This document shows, piece after piece, positions 9,130 to 17,850 of a stretch of DNA of 64,000 nt (within the stretch, counting starts at the first letter, position 1; each line of letters starts with the position of its first letter). The notes under the pieces are model-generated. The model was not told the DNA's origin, made no database searches, and saw only the letters and a program-made list of their open reading frames with translations. Where the stretch lies: positions 248,001-312,000 of the forward strand of contig CBDFFQ010000001.1 of the NCBI GenBank assembly GCA_965246835.1, in the 5' to 3' direction. This DNA is from JANPPS01 sp965246835. Its GTDB lineage: Bacteria; Pseudomonadota; Alphaproteobacteria; Acetobacterales; Acetobacteraceae. The translations under genes and the position numbers were made by a program.

Positions 9130-9860
9130 TGCGCGTCCTGGTTTGCCTGCTGATGGGCGTGTCGCTGTCGGGATGCGGCACGCTGACCCGGCTCTCCGAA
9201 GTGGGGCGCCCGCCGGCGATGACCGCCAGCAGTGACCCGACGGCCGATCCTGCCTATCGCCCGATCAGCCTGCCGATGCCGAACGCCCAGATCGCCCCGG
9301 CAGAGGCCAACAGCCTGTGGCGGTCCGGCAGCCGCGCCTTTTTCAAAGATCAGCGGGCGGCGCAGGTCGGGGATATCGTGACCGTGCTGGTCAACATCAC
9401 AGACAATGCCGATCTGAAGAACCAGTCCACCCAGGGCCGCACCGGCACGGAATCCATGGGGATTCCCAACCTGTTTGGCCTCGAGTCCGCCCTGCCCCGT
9501 CTGGCGCCCGGTGTTGCCGCGAACTCCCTTGTCTCCACGACCGGGACGGGCAATGCGACCGGCAGCGGCAGCATCAAGCGGAACGAGACCGTCACGCTTC
9601 GGCTGGCGGGGGTGATAACCCAGGCGCTGCCGAACGGCAACCTGGCCGTGGCCGCCCGGCAGGAGGTCCGGGTCAATAGCGAGCTGCGCGAATTGCAAGT
9701 CAGTGGCGTGATACGGCCGCAGGACATCGGCAGCGACAACACCGTCCGCCATGATAGGCTGGCGGAGGCACGCATCGCCTATGGTGGCCGCGGCCAGATC
9801 ACGGACGTGCAGCGCCCCCGCTATGGCCAACAGCTGCTCGACATCCTGCTGCCATTCTGA
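9126..9860 (+). CDS. flgH: flagellar L-ring lipoprotein FlgH
   Basis: Outer-membrane L-ring subunit of 244 residues. The signal peptide ends in the lipobox LSGC, so it is a predicted lipoprotein. The FlgH domain includes the conserved stretch around RAAQVGDIVTVLV, and the C-terminus is IDVQRPRYGQQLLDILLPF-like, as in the family. The start overlaps the flgA stop (ATGA); a second ATG follows immediately. It is the last gene of the sigma-54 operon and converges with the binding-protein gene, whose stop codon is directly adjacent. Confidence 0.94.
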   Translation: MMRVLVCLLMGVSLSGCGTLTRLSEVGRPPAMTASSDPTADPAYRPISLPMPNAQIAPAEANSLWRSGSRAFFKDQRAAQVGDIVTVLVNITDNADLKNQSTQGRTGTESMGIPNLFGLESALPRLAPGVAANSLVSTTGTGNATGSGSIKRNETVTLRLAGVITQALPNGNLAVAARQEVRVNSELRELQVSGVIRPQDIGSDNTVRHDRLAEARIAYGGRGQITDVQRPRYGQQLLDILLPF

Positions 9861-11174
9861 TCAGGACTCGTTCGCCTTTGCCAGCACCGGACGAAAAGCG
9901 TCCGTCGCCTTTTTCAGTTCGGATGCCGGGTCGGCCCCGCCGGCAATATTGGTCAGCGCCACCCCGATCGTGTCACGGAACTCGGTCACCGGCACGATCT
10001 CCGGCAGGCCGGAGCGTGCGATGCGGAGGCTCTCGATCGTCGTGTCGAACCAGTCCTGCGGGAAGGCGCTGGCCTTTACAATCTCCGCATCGCCATAGGC
10101 GCTGGTGCGGGGTGGGGTGCCGGCGCCTGTGCGCAGCCAGTTCGGGAACATGGTCTTGCTGGTCGCCCACTGCACATAGAGCCAGGCCGCCACCTTGTTC
10201 TTGCTGGCGCCCGCGACGCCGATGCCGTCGATGAAGGTGGCAGAGTGCTGTGCCTTCGGTCCCGCGGGGATCGGTGCGAAACCGACCTTGCCGACGATCT
10301 TCGATTTCGCGGGGTCCACCAGCGGGGCGGAGAAGCCGATCCCGTCCCACCACATGGCGGCGCGGCCCTGCCCGAAGGTGGTTTGGCACTCGTTCCAGTT
10401 GAACCCGACCGAGCCCGGCGGCGCGAAATCCCGCATCAGCTTCTGATACATGCCAGCGGCCTCGATCGCGGCCGGGCTGTCCGTCAGCAACGTCTTGCCA
10501 TCGGCCGAGATCGTCTCCTGGTCCCAGCCCAGCAGGATGTTGTCATACAGGACCACGTTGGCGTTCTTCAGCCCGCGGCCCGTGAAGCCATAGATGCCCT
10601 TCGCCTTGTCCGTCAGCCGCTCGGCCGCCTGCATCATCTCGGCATAGGTTTTCGGCGCCTTCAGCCCGGCGGCGTCGAACATCTCGCGGTTGTAGAACAG
10701 GATGAACAGGTCCTGATTGAGCGGCATCACGTTGATGCGGCCATCGGCGCCGGTCGCGGCCCGGATGGTGGCGGGGCTGAAATCGCTCATGTCGAGCCCG
10801 GGCGCGGTCAACCCCGGGTTGGCGATCATCGGACGGAGGTCCTCCATCCAACGCCCCTTCTCGATCAAGCGCTTCTGCACGTGCATGGCGACGTTCACCA
10901 CGTCGAAGCTGGGACGGCCCGAGGCCATCTCCATCGCGACCTTCGGGCGTTGCTGCTGCTCCGGCACCTGCTCGGCGCCGACCTTGATGCCGGTCAACTC
11001 CTCGAACTCGCGCTGGTGCGACTGCAACACGTCGCCACGCGGTGACTTCGCGAGGTTCACCTCGATCTTGGATCCCTTGGCCTGTTTCCAGTCGAACTGG
11101 CTCTGTGCATTGGCCCGCTCGACGATGGCGGGTGCGGCCAAGGCGGTGGCGATCAGCGTGCGACGACGGATCAT
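9861..11174 (-). CDS. extracellular solute-binding protein, family 1 (sugar ABC type)
   Basis: Periplasmic binding component of an ABC importer, probably for a sugar or glycerol-type solute. The 437 residues have an RRR-containing, Tat-like signal peptide (ending ANA) and the family 1 fold, with typical segments such as EFEELTGIKV and GRAAMWWDGIGF. GGAGG lies 7 bases before the ATG at 11174. No permease or ATPase gene is nearby, so it is an orphan set inside the flagellar region. The substrate cannot be read from sequence. Confidence 0.85.
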   Translation of the reverse strand: MIRRRTLIATALAAPAIVERANAQSQFDWKQAKGSKIEVNLAKSPRGDVLQSHQREFEELTGIKVGAEQVPEQQQRPKVAMEMASGRPSFDVVNVAMHVQKRLIEKGRWMEDLRPMIANPGLTAPGLDMSDFSPATIRAATGADGRINVMPLNQDLFILFYNREMFDAAGLKAPKTYAEMMQAAERLTDKAKGIYGFTGRGLKNANVVLYDNILLGWDQETISADGKTLLTDSPAAIEAAGMYQKLMRDFAPPGSVGFNWNECQTTFGQGRAAMWWDGIGFSAPLVDPAKSKIVGKVGFAPIPAGPKAQHSATFIDGIGVAGASKNKVAAWLYVQWATSKTMFPNWLRTGAGTPPRTSAYGDAEIVKASAFPQDWFDTTIESLRIARSGLPEIVPVTEFRDTIGVALTNIAGGADPASELKKATDAFRPVLAKANES

Positions 11175-11250
11175 GCGTGTCCTCCCTACGGCCGCTCCGG
11201 GCCATTGGCCTGGACAGTAACCGCAATGAAGGACGGTGCGAAAGAGGGCT

Positions 11251-11667
11251 TTAGTCGTCCCGGTGCACGCGCTCCATCCGCTCGTGCCGCTCCTGCGCCT
11301 CGATCGACATGGTGGCAATGGGCCGCGCCTCGAGCCGTTTCAGGCCGATCGGTTCGTCCGTCTCTTCGCAGATCCCGTATACCCCTGCGTCGATGCGGGC
11401 GAGCGCCTGGTCGATCTTCGAGATCAGCTTGCGCGCCCGGTCCCGCGTCCGCAGCTCGAGCGCCCGGTCCGTCTCGACGCTGGCACGGTCGGTGATGTCG
11501 GCCTCCAGGATGCCGCCCTCCGACAGGCTCGCCAGCGTGCCGTCCGCTTCCCGCAACAGGTCGGACCGCCACCGCAGCAGCTTCTGACGAAAATACTCGG
11601 CCTGTATCGGATTCATAAACTCTTCCGAATCCGAGGGCCGATAGTCCGGTGGCAATGTGATCATCAT
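11251..11667 (-). CDS. dksA: DksA/TraR-family transcription factor without zinc finger
   Basis: Binds the RNA polymerase secondary channel and works with ppGpp to adjust transcription. The 138 residues form a coiled coil whose tip has Asp57, Asp60 and Ala62 (DITDRA), matching the E. coli DxxDxA tip. The C-terminal segment keeps only one cysteine (Cys100) of the usual four zinc ligands, as seen in other alphaproteobacterial DksA proteins. The start at 11667 gives the typical ITLPPDY N-terminus, with GAGGGG about 10 bases upstream. It lies between the orphan binding protein and fliX. Confidence 0.88.
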   Translation of the reverse strand: MMITLPPDYRPSDSEEFMNPIQAEYFRQKLLRWRSDLLREADGTLASLSEGGILEADITDRASVETDRALELRTRDRARKLISKIDQALARIDAGVYGICEETDEPIGLKRLEARPIATMSIEAQERHERMERVHRDD

Positions 11668-11792
11668 GGCCGTCGATCCCCTCGAGCACAACACTATGGC
11701 GTGACCGTGGCGGCCTTATAGACAGGCTGCGTCCCGTTCGCCAAGACCTAGCTGACAACTGTCAACCAACTGTTGCAAAAGACTTTGGCACC

Positions 11793-12200
11793 CTACGGAC
11801 CGGGCCGCCCGCGAAGGGCGACGATCTTGGCCCGCAGCGCGATCGCCTCCACGATCTCCGTGAGGCCAGGGTCCGACGCCTTTGTGCGCCGGGCTAGGAT
11901 ATCGTCGAGGTCGCGGCTTGCGGCATCGCTCGAACCGGATCCAACCATTGCCCGCTGCCAGCTTGTCAGAGCCGAAAGAAGGTCTTCCCCGTGTTGGAGG
12001 GCTGCGGTGTCGGACGGGGCGGGACCGGCCGGGCCGGCTTCCGGACTCTCCTGCATGCACAGCAGCGCCGGCACGGAGGCGGCAGCCGGAGTCTCCGCAG
12101 CCGCATTTTCCTCAGCAACGTGGAAACCCGTACTGGCCCGACGGACACGCGCAGCCGCTTGGGGGACCCACCCGGGCGGCACGCCGGAAATGATCGTCAT
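11793..12200 (-). CDS. fliX: flagellar assembly regulator FliX
   Basis: Alphaproteobacterial class II flagellar regulator; in Caulobacter it couples assembly to FlbD activity. The 135 residues begin with a variable Ala/Pro-rich half. The C-terminal helical region (about 70-130) ends in DPGLTEIVEAIALRAKI, typical of FliX. It is divergent from flgI, the same arrangement as in Caulobacter, which supports the call. FlbD itself is not in the window. Confidence 0.8.
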   Translation of the reverse strand: MTIISGVPPGWVPQAAARVRRASTGFHVAEENAAAETPAAASVPALLCMQESPEAGPAGPAPSDTAALQHGEDLLSALTSWQRAMVGSGSSDAASRDLDDILARRTKASDPGLTEIVEAIALRAKIVALRGRPGP

Positions 12201-12285
12201 GGCTCGGCTCCCATTGTCGGGTTGTTAATCTTTCCCCGTCATCATGCGCAGCAGAACCTTAACGATACGCAAAGGACCGTGCCGC

Positions 12286-13389
12286 GTGATCAGATTTCTG
12301 TTGGTGCTGACGATGAGCCTTCTGGCCGTCCCACCCCTCGGGGCGATGGCGCAGGTGCGCATCAAGGACATCGCCGATATCGAGGGTGTCAGGGACAACC
12401 AGCTCGTCGGCTATGGCCTGGTTGTTGGATTGAATGGCACCGGTGACCGGCTCGACAGCGCCGTGTTCACCCGCCAATCGCTGATCGGCATGCTGGAGCG
12501 GCTGGGCGTCAATACGCGGGACCAGGAAAGCAAGCTTCAAACCAAGAACGTCGCGGCCGTGATGGTAACGGCCAACCTCCCCGCCTTCGCCCGCAGCGGC
12601 AGCCGGATCGACGTCGCGGTGTCGGCTTTGGGTGACGCCAAGGATCTCACGGGTGGCACCTTGCTGGTCACCCCGCTCCTGGGCGCAGATGGCGAAGTTT
12701 ACGGCGTGGCCCAGGGCGCGTTGGCGACGGGAGCGATCTCCGCCCGTGGCGCCGCCGGGTCGATCACGCGGAACGTGCCGACCTCGGCCCGGATCGCCAA
12801 CGGCGCCACCGTGGAGCGGGAGGTCGCGTTTCAACTGGGCAGCAAGCCCAATCTGCGGCTGGGATTACGCAACCCCGATCTCACCACGGCGCGACGCATC
12901 GCAGACGTCATCAATCGCGCGCTAGGCGGCGCCTCCGCCCGCGCCACGGACCCGCGCACGGTATCGATCGCGCTGACGGGGCGGGACGCGATCGACGTAT
13001 TGGGCCGGATCGAGGACCTTCGCGTGGAACCCGACAGCCCCGCGACCGTCGTGATCGACGAGGCGAGCGGCACCATCGTCATGGGCGCCAATGTCCGGAT
13101 CAGCACGGTCGCGATCGCGCAAGGCAACCTCACGATCCGCGTGTCCGAACAGCCCCAGGTGAGCCAGCCCGAGCCGCTATCGGGCGGCAGCACCGTCGTG
13201 ACCCCGCGCACGTCGATCCAGGTCGATGACCAGGCCGACCGGCGGCTCGGTATCTTGCGGGGGAACGTGACGTTGCGTGATCTCGTGGCCAGCCTGAACG
13301 CCTTGGGCGTCGGGCCCCGCGACATGATCAGCATCTTGCAGTCGATCAAGGCCGCCGGTGCCCTCCAGGCCGATCTGCAGGTTCGATAG
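12286..13389 (+). CDS. flgI: flagellar P-ring protein FlgI
   Basis: Periplasmic P-ring subunit of 367 residues with a signal peptide ending near GAMA-Q and the family start QVRIKDIADIEGVRDNQL. The start is taken as GTG at 12286, with AAAGGA 9 bases upstream; the longer in-frame version adds 14 residues that spoil the signal peptide. The rod-binding protein follows after 9 bases. Its chaperone FlgA is encoded in the neighbouring operon. Confidence 0.94.
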   Translation: MIRFLLVLTMSLLAVPPLGAMAQVRIKDIADIEGVRDNQLVGYGLVVGLNGTGDRLDSAVFTRQSLIGMLERLGVNTRDQESKLQTKNVAAVMVTANLPAFARSGSRIDVAVSALGDAKDLTGGTLLVTPLLGADGEVYGVAQGALATGAISARGAAGSITRNVPTSARIANGATVEREVAFQLGSKPNLRLGLRNPDLTTARRIADVINRALGGASARATDPRTVSIALTGRDAIDVLGRIEDLRVEPDSPATVVIDEASGTIVMGANVRISTVAIAQGNLTIRVSEQPQVSQPEPLSGGSTVVTPRTSIQVDDQADRRLGILRGNVTLRDLVASLNALGVGPRDMISILQSIKAAGALQADLQVR

Positions 13390-13398
13390 GAGATGGCA

Positions 13399-13731
13399 AT
13401 GACACCGCCCGTAAGCCCCGCCACCAGCCTTCCGCCCGACAAGGTGCAGAAGATCGCGAAGGCAGCGCAGGAATTCGAAGCGATGGCGCTCGGCCAGATG
13501 CTGGCGCCCATCTTCAACACCGTCGAAAGCAGCAAGGGCCCGTTCGGCGGCGGCGCCGGGGAGGAGGCTTGGAAGCCCATGATGGTCACCGAACTGGCGA
13601 AGCATCTAGCCCGGCATGGCGGTCTCGGCCTGGCCCGTCCCATCATGCAGCAGATGATCCGCATGCAGGAGGCGGCCCAATCGCCAGACGCGACCGCGCC
13701 CGCCACTCCGGCACGGGGACGCCGTCCATGA
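13399..13731 (+). CDS. flgJ: FlgJ-type rod-binding protein without muramidase domain
   Basis: Periplasmic rod assembly cap. The 110 residues cover only the N-terminal rod-binding domain (around EFEAMALGQMLAPIF and MVTELAKHLA). The C-terminal peptidoglycan hydrolase domain of enterobacterial FlgJ is absent, which is normal in alphaproteobacteria. AGGAG abuts an earlier ATG at 13393 but stands 6 bases before the ATG at 13399, so the latter is preferred. The gene overlaps the next one by ATGA. Confidence 0.88.
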   Translation: MTPPVSPATSLPPDKVQKIAKAAQEFEAMALGQMLAPIFNTVESSKGPFGGGAGEEAWKPMMVTELAKHLARHGGLGLARPIMQQMIRMQEAAQSPDATAPATPARGRRP

Positions 13732-14099
13732 GCAATGCCGCCCACGCGGCCATCGCCCGCCTCGGCGCCATCCTGGACGCGGAAAACGAGGCGCTGCAGC
13801 TGCCGGATGTGTCCCGCGTCGCCGCCCTGGTGCCCAGTAAGGTCGCGGCAGCCCAGAACCTCGCAACGGCTCTCGAGGGGGCCGGCCGCTCAGCCGATCT
13901 ATGCTCGGCTGGAATCAAGCTGCGCCAGCAGATCGAGGAGAACACCCGCCTGCTCGAGCGCGCGCTGGCGGTTCAGGGCCGTGTCGTCGAGCTGGTCGCC
14001 CGGGCGGCCCGCAGCACCGCGCGCCCGGCCGGCCGATACGGCGCCGCGGGACGCGAGACAATCGAGGCTGGCGCTCTCGCCTTCATCACGCGGGCGTGA
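13728..14099 (+). CDS. small helical flagellar protein, possibly FlgN/FlbY-like
   Basis: The 123-residue, Ala-rich, mostly helical protein overlaps flgJ by ATGA and is surely co-translated with it. Size, helicity and position recall FlgN-type export chaperones and the Caulobacter FlbY protein, but no diagnostic motif is visible. Hydrophobic heptads run from about residues 10 to 90, followed by an Arg/Ala/Gly-rich tail. A flagellar role rests on context. Confidence 0.5.
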   Translation: MSNAAHAAIARLGAILDAENEALQLPDVSRVAALVPSKVAAAQNLATALEGAGRSADLCSAGIKLRQQIEENTRLLERALAVQGRVVELVARAARSTARPAGRYGAAGRETIEAGALAFITRA

Positions 14100-14130
14100 C
14101 GGCTTTGAGCCCCCGTGTTAACCGGAGCCG

Positions 14131-15102
14131 ATGCGGTTCCACTTCGTCCTTCCCCCGCCAGAGCAGACCGCTGGCGGCATTGGCCTAGCCTACGCGACCG
14201 GAATGGTGGCGGGGCTGCGGGCGCTGGGCCACGAAGCCGGCATCGCCCATTCGGGAGATGGCCCGCCGCCGCAAGGCGCCATCCTCGTCGTGGATGGCCT
14301 GTCGCTGCCCGGGTCCCCTGCCCTCGCCACGCCCACCAACGTTGCGCTCATGCACCATGTGGCCGCCCGCCCCGCCGCCGATCGTTCGGATCGTCAGGAT
14401 ATCCAGGCATTGCTTGGAACGATGCTGCCCCAGATGCGCCGTGTCGTGTGCACCAGCCCGGCGGTTGCGGACGGTTTGATCGGCGCCGGGCTCGCGCCGG
14501 CCGCCATCACCTCCGTGATCGAGCCCGGCGCCGACGACCTGCCGCAGCACATGCCCACAGCCGCGCCACCCAGCATCCTCGTCCCCGGCGTGCTCACGCG
14601 CCGCAAGGGGCAGGGAGATCTGCTGCGGGCATTGGCCAGGCTTGTGGACCTCGACTGGACGGTGACTATCGCCGGAGCAACAGCGCGTGACCCCGCCTAT
14701 GCCGCAGAGCTCCTGGCCTCGATTCCGGAGCTTGGCCTGCAGGACCGCGCCGAGATCGTGGCGAACCCGGATGAGGCACGCTGGGCGGACCTGTGGAGTG
14801 AGGCCAGCCTGTTTGCCACCGCCTCGCGGTGGGAGGGATACCCTTCCGCGTTGATGTCGGCGTTGCGTCGCGGCATCCCCGTCGTCTCCACCGCTTTCGA
14901 CGGCGTCGCGTCCCGCCTGCCACCAGATGCTGGCCTGGTCTGCCCCCTCGATGATGGGCCGACGCTCTCGAAGGTGCTGCGGCGCGTGCTGTTCTCACCG
15001 GCGCTGCGGAGTGACTTCGCGACCGGCGCCTGGCGGGCCGGGCAATCGCAGCCGGACTGGACCACCCAAGCCCGGCTTCTCGCCGCCTCTGTGGAGAATT
15101 GA
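14131..15102 (+). CDS. glycosyltransferase, GT4-like
   Basis: Predicted GT-B retaining glycosyltransferase of 323 residues. The acceptor-side N-terminal domain (about 1-145) has PPPEQTAGGIG. The donor-side domain (about 150-320) has the VLTRRKGQGDLLRA and SRWEGYPSALMSAL segments. The usual EX7E motif keeps its first Glu (WEG), but the second position is Ser. GGAG precedes the ATG. It lies 31 bases after the flagellar flgI-flgJ genes and 2 bases before otnK, so it may be co-transcribed with either. A flagellin- or surface-modifying role is possible but unproven. Confidence 0.75.
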   Translation: MRFHFVLPPPEQTAGGIGLAYATGMVAGLRALGHEAGIAHSGDGPPPQGAILVVDGLSLPGSPALATPTNVALMHHVAARPAADRSDRQDIQALLGTMLPQMRRVVCTSPAVADGLIGAGLAPAAITSVIEPGADDLPQHMPTAAPPSILVPGVLTRRKGQGDLLRALARLVDLDWTVTIAGATARDPAYAAELLASIPELGLQDRAEIVANPDEARWADLWSEASLFATASRWEGYPSALMSALRRGIPVVSTAFDGVASRLPPDAGLVCPLDDGPTLSKVLRRVLFSPALRSDFATGAWRAGQSQPDWTTQARLLAASVEN

Positions 15103-15104
15103 CC

Positions 15105-16400
15105 ATGACCCGCTCAAAACCGGTCCTCGGCTGCATCGCCGACGACTTCACCGGCGCCACGGATCTCGCCGCCATGCTGGTGCGGCAAGGGATGAGCGCC
15201 GTGCAGGTCATCGGCGTCCCGGGCGCCGGCGAACCGGTGCCGGAGGCCGATGCCATCATCGTCGCGCTGAAATCCCGTACCATTCCGGCGCAAGACGCGG
15301 TGCGCCAGAGCCTTGCGGCGCTGGAGTGGCTGCGACAGGCCGGCTGCCGGCAGTTCTTCTTCAAGTATTGCTCCACTTTCGACAGCACGGAGGCCGGCAA
15401 TATCGGTCCGGTGGCGGATGCGTTGGTGGCGGCCCTCGGCTGCGGGTTCGCCATCGCCTGCCCGGCGTTTCCGGCCAATAACCGCACCGTCTATCAAGGG
15501 CACCTGTTCGTCGGCGGCACGCTGCTGAACGAAAGCGGCATGCAGGACCATCCGTTGACCCCGATGCGGGACGCGAACCTGGTGCGTGTCCTGTCCCGGC
15601 AGACGGACGGCACGGTCGGCCTTGTGCCCTATGTGACCGTGCTGCGTGGCGCCGCCACCGTGCGGTCCGCCCTCACCATGCTGAAGGAGCAAGGGCGGCG
15701 CTACGGCATCGTGGACGCCGTGACCGACGCCGACCTGCACTCGATCGGAGAAGCGGTGGACGGCCAGGCGCTCGTCACCGGCGGCTCCGGCGTCGCGATG
15801 GGATTGCCGGAGAATTTCCGGCGCCTGGGCCTGCTGAGCGGGGGCGATGCGGCCAGCCTGCCGGATGTGCCGGGGCATGCGGCGGTGGTGGCGGGATCGT
15901 GTTCCCGCGCCACGCTGTTCCAGATCGGCGCCGCCCGCGACCGGGTGCCGACCCTGGAGCTGGACGCGCTGACCGCTACGGACGCGCAATCGATGGTCGA
16001 CCAGGCGCTCGCATGGGCGGCCGGCAAGCTCGGGCCGGTGCCGGTCGTGATCGCGGCATCGGCTCCACCGGACAAGGTGGCGGCGTTGCAGGCCCGGTTG
16101 GGGCGGGAGGCCGCCGGCGCGCTGGTGGAAACCGCGATGGCCGGCATTGCGGCGGGGCTGGTGGCAGCCGGCGTGCGTCGCCTTGTCGTGGCCGGCGGCG
16201 AGACCAGCGGCGCCGTCGTGGAGCGGCTGGGCGTGCGTCGGCTGCGCATCGGGCCGGAGATCGATACCGGCGTGCCGTGGACCTATGCGGAAGGCGCCGG
16301 GCCGCCTTTGCTGCTGGCCCTGAAATCCGGCAATTTCGGCGGGCGCGACTTTTTCCTCCAGGCCTTCGAACGCACTCCCGACACGATGGCGCCGCTATGA
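15105..16400 (+). CDS. otnK: 3-oxo-tetronate kinase (four-carbon acid sugar kinase)
   Basis: Phosphorylates 3-oxo-tetronate at O4 in catabolism of four-carbon acid sugars. The 431 residues have the N-terminal DUF1537 motif ADDFTGATDLAAML and a C-terminal nucleotide-binding domain with GGETSGAVVERLG. GGAG stands 8 bases before the ATG at 15105; a TTG six bases earlier is less likely. It overlaps otnC by ATGA, the kinase-decarboxylase pairing known for this pathway. Neither the 4-hydroxy-acid dehydrogenase nor the OtnI isomerase is adjacent. Confidence 0.88.
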   Translation: MTRSKPVLGCIADDFTGATDLAAMLVRQGMSAVQVIGVPGAGEPVPEADAIIVALKSRTIPAQDAVRQSLAALEWLRQAGCRQFFFKYCSTFDSTEAGNIGPVADALVAALGCGFAIACPAFPANNRTVYQGHLFVGGTLLNESGMQDHPLTPMRDANLVRVLSRQTDGTVGLVPYVTVLRGAATVRSALTMLKEQGRRYGIVDAVTDADLHSIGEAVDGQALVTGGSGVAMGLPENFRRLGLLSGGDAASLPDVPGHAAVVAGSCSRATLFQIGAARDRVPTLELDALTATDAQSMVDQALAWAAGKLGPVPVVIAASAPPDKVAALQARLGREAAGALVETAMAGIAAGLVAAGVRRLVVAGGETSGAVVERLGVRRLRIGPEIDTGVPWTYAEGAGPPLLLALKSGNFGGRDFFLQAFERTPDTMAPL

Positions 16401-17032
16401 CGACCGAGGCGGAACTGCGGGACCAACTGGTCACGCTGTCGGCCAGCTTGTTCGAGCGTGGCTTCTCGGTCGGCAGTGCCGGAAACATCAGCGTGCGCCT
16501 GCCTGACGGCTACCTGATGACGCCCACCAATTCCTGTCTCGGCCGGCTTGACCCGGCGCGCATCGCCAAGCTGGACCAGACCTTCGCCCCGATCTCGGGC
16601 GACAAGCCGTCCAAGGAGGTCTTCCTGCACCGCGCATTCTATCAAGCGCGCGCGGAGGCCGGGGCGGTGGTGCATCTGCATTCGACGATGGCGACCGCAG
16701 TGGCCTGCCTGGCGGATGTCGATCCGGACTGCCCGATACCGCCGCTGACGCCGTATTTCGTGATGCGCGTGGGCCGGATATTGCCGATCGTGCCCTATTA
16801 CCGGCCGGGTGATGCGGGCATGGAGCCGGCAGTCGCCAAGGCCGCCGCCCGGTCCCGCGCCATCCTCCTGGCTAATCATGGCCCCGTGGTGAGCGCCGGG
16901 ACGCTGACCGATGCGGTCTATGCCGCCGAGGAACTGGAGGAGGCAGCCAAGCTGTTCATTCTTCTCAGAAGCGCCCCCACCCGCGCGCTGACCGGCGCGC
17001 AGGTGGAAGACCTTCTGTCGACTTTCGGCTAA
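16397..17032 (+). CDS. otnC: 3-oxo-tetronate 4-phosphate decarboxylase, class II aldolase family
   Basis: Converts 3-oxo-tetronate 4-phosphate to dihydroxyacetone phosphate and CO2. The 211 residues show the class II aldolase/adducin fold with SAGNISVR (phosphate loop). The zinc ligands lie in HLHSTMA and NHGPVVSAG. It is translationally coupled to otnK by ATGA, which decides its assignment over fuculose-phosphate aldolase. Its stop lies 15 bases from the convergent H1-like gene's stop. Confidence 0.87.
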   Translation: MTTEAELRDQLVTLSASLFERGFSVGSAGNISVRLPDGYLMTPTNSCLGRLDPARIAKLDQTFAPISGDKPSKEVFLHRAFYQARAEAGAVVHLHSTMATAVACLADVDPDCPIPPLTPYFVMRVGRILPIVPYYRPGDAGMEPAVAKAAARSRAILLANHGPVVSAGTLTDAVYAAEELEEAAKLFILLRSAPTRALTGAQVEDLLSTFG

Positions 17033-17047
17033 CTAAACCGGCAATCG

Positions 17048-17620
17048 TTAGTTCACGGTGCCGCTGGACGGCGCCGTTGGCTTTCGCGTCTTCTTGGTCG
17101 CCGAGCTCGACGCTGCGAGCACCTTGGCGGCGTCGCTGCGCGCCTTCGGGCTTTTCGCCGTCTTCATCTCATGCGCCGCTTCGCTCTTGGTTGCGGGCGC
17201 CGGAGCCTTGGCGGCGGCCTTCTTCGGCGCTGCCTTGGTTGCGGGCTTCGCCGCGGCCTTCGCCGGAGCGGCCTTTGCCGAAGCAGCCTTGGCCGGGGCA
17301 GCTTTCTTGGCCGCGGGCTTTGCGGGGGCTGCCTTGGCGGCCGGTTTCGCCGCCGCCTTGGGAGCGGGCTTGGCCGCGGCCTTGGCGGCAGGCTTGGCGG
17401 CAGACTTCGCTGGCGCCTTGGCCGCCGCGGGCTTCGCCGCAGCCTTCGGAGCAGCAGCCTTGGGAGCAGCGGCCTTGGGCGCTGCCTTCGGGGCGGCTGC
17501 CTTCTTCACCGGCGCCTTCGCCGCGGGCTTCGCAGCCCCATTCGCCGGCGCGGACTTGGCCGGCGCACGAACGGCCATCGCCTGCGCCCGCTTACGGTCG
17601 GTCGAGCTGTCGTCACTCAT
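17048..17620 (-). CDS. histone H1-like Ala/Lys/Pro-rich DNA-binding protein
   Basis: The 190-residue protein consists largely of imperfect AAKPAAK/APAKAA-type repeats (about residues 15-150), very basic and without a globular domain. It resembles bacterial H1-like proteins such as AlgP and Hc1-type tails. A nucleoid-compacting or regulatory role is inferred. The start at 17620 has GGAGG 8 bases upstream. The repeats make its length prone to change by slippage. It stands alone between otnC and prpC. Confidence 0.75.
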   Translation of the reverse strand: MSDDSSTDRKRAQAMAVRAPAKSAPANGAAKPAAKAPVKKAAAPKAAPKAAAPKAAAPKAAAKPAAAKAPAKSAAKPAAKAAAKPAPKAAAKPAAKAAPAKPAAKKAAPAKAASAKAAPAKAAAKPATKAAPKKAAAKAPAPATKSEAAHEMKTAKSPKARSDAAKVLAASSSATKKTRKPTAPSSGTVN

Positions 17621-17850
17621 CCTGGGATCCTCCAATGGCGGGTTGCCTGTACATTGATCGGCACGCGAACAGAGGAGGCTGGGTCAGACAATTTGCCGTC
17701 ACGAGCCGATCCCCTCCGGGACCCGGCATCGCACGGCCCGCTACCGCGCGAATCGCTGCCTTGTCCCCTATCTCCGCTGTCACGCGGCGGAGGCTAGGCT
17801 GTCAACTGAATACTGCAAAATCGTCAACAAATCGCCCAAGTAAAGTTTCA

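Noticed and set aside
8133..9830. A 565-residue minus-strand open frame across flgA and flgH
   Set aside because: flgA and flgH on the plus strand are unambiguous; this is a GC-driven shadow.
17048..17620. A repeat array such as CRISPR
   Set aside because: The repeats are short, directly joined, in frame and code for Ala/Lys/Pro tracts; there are no unique spacers.
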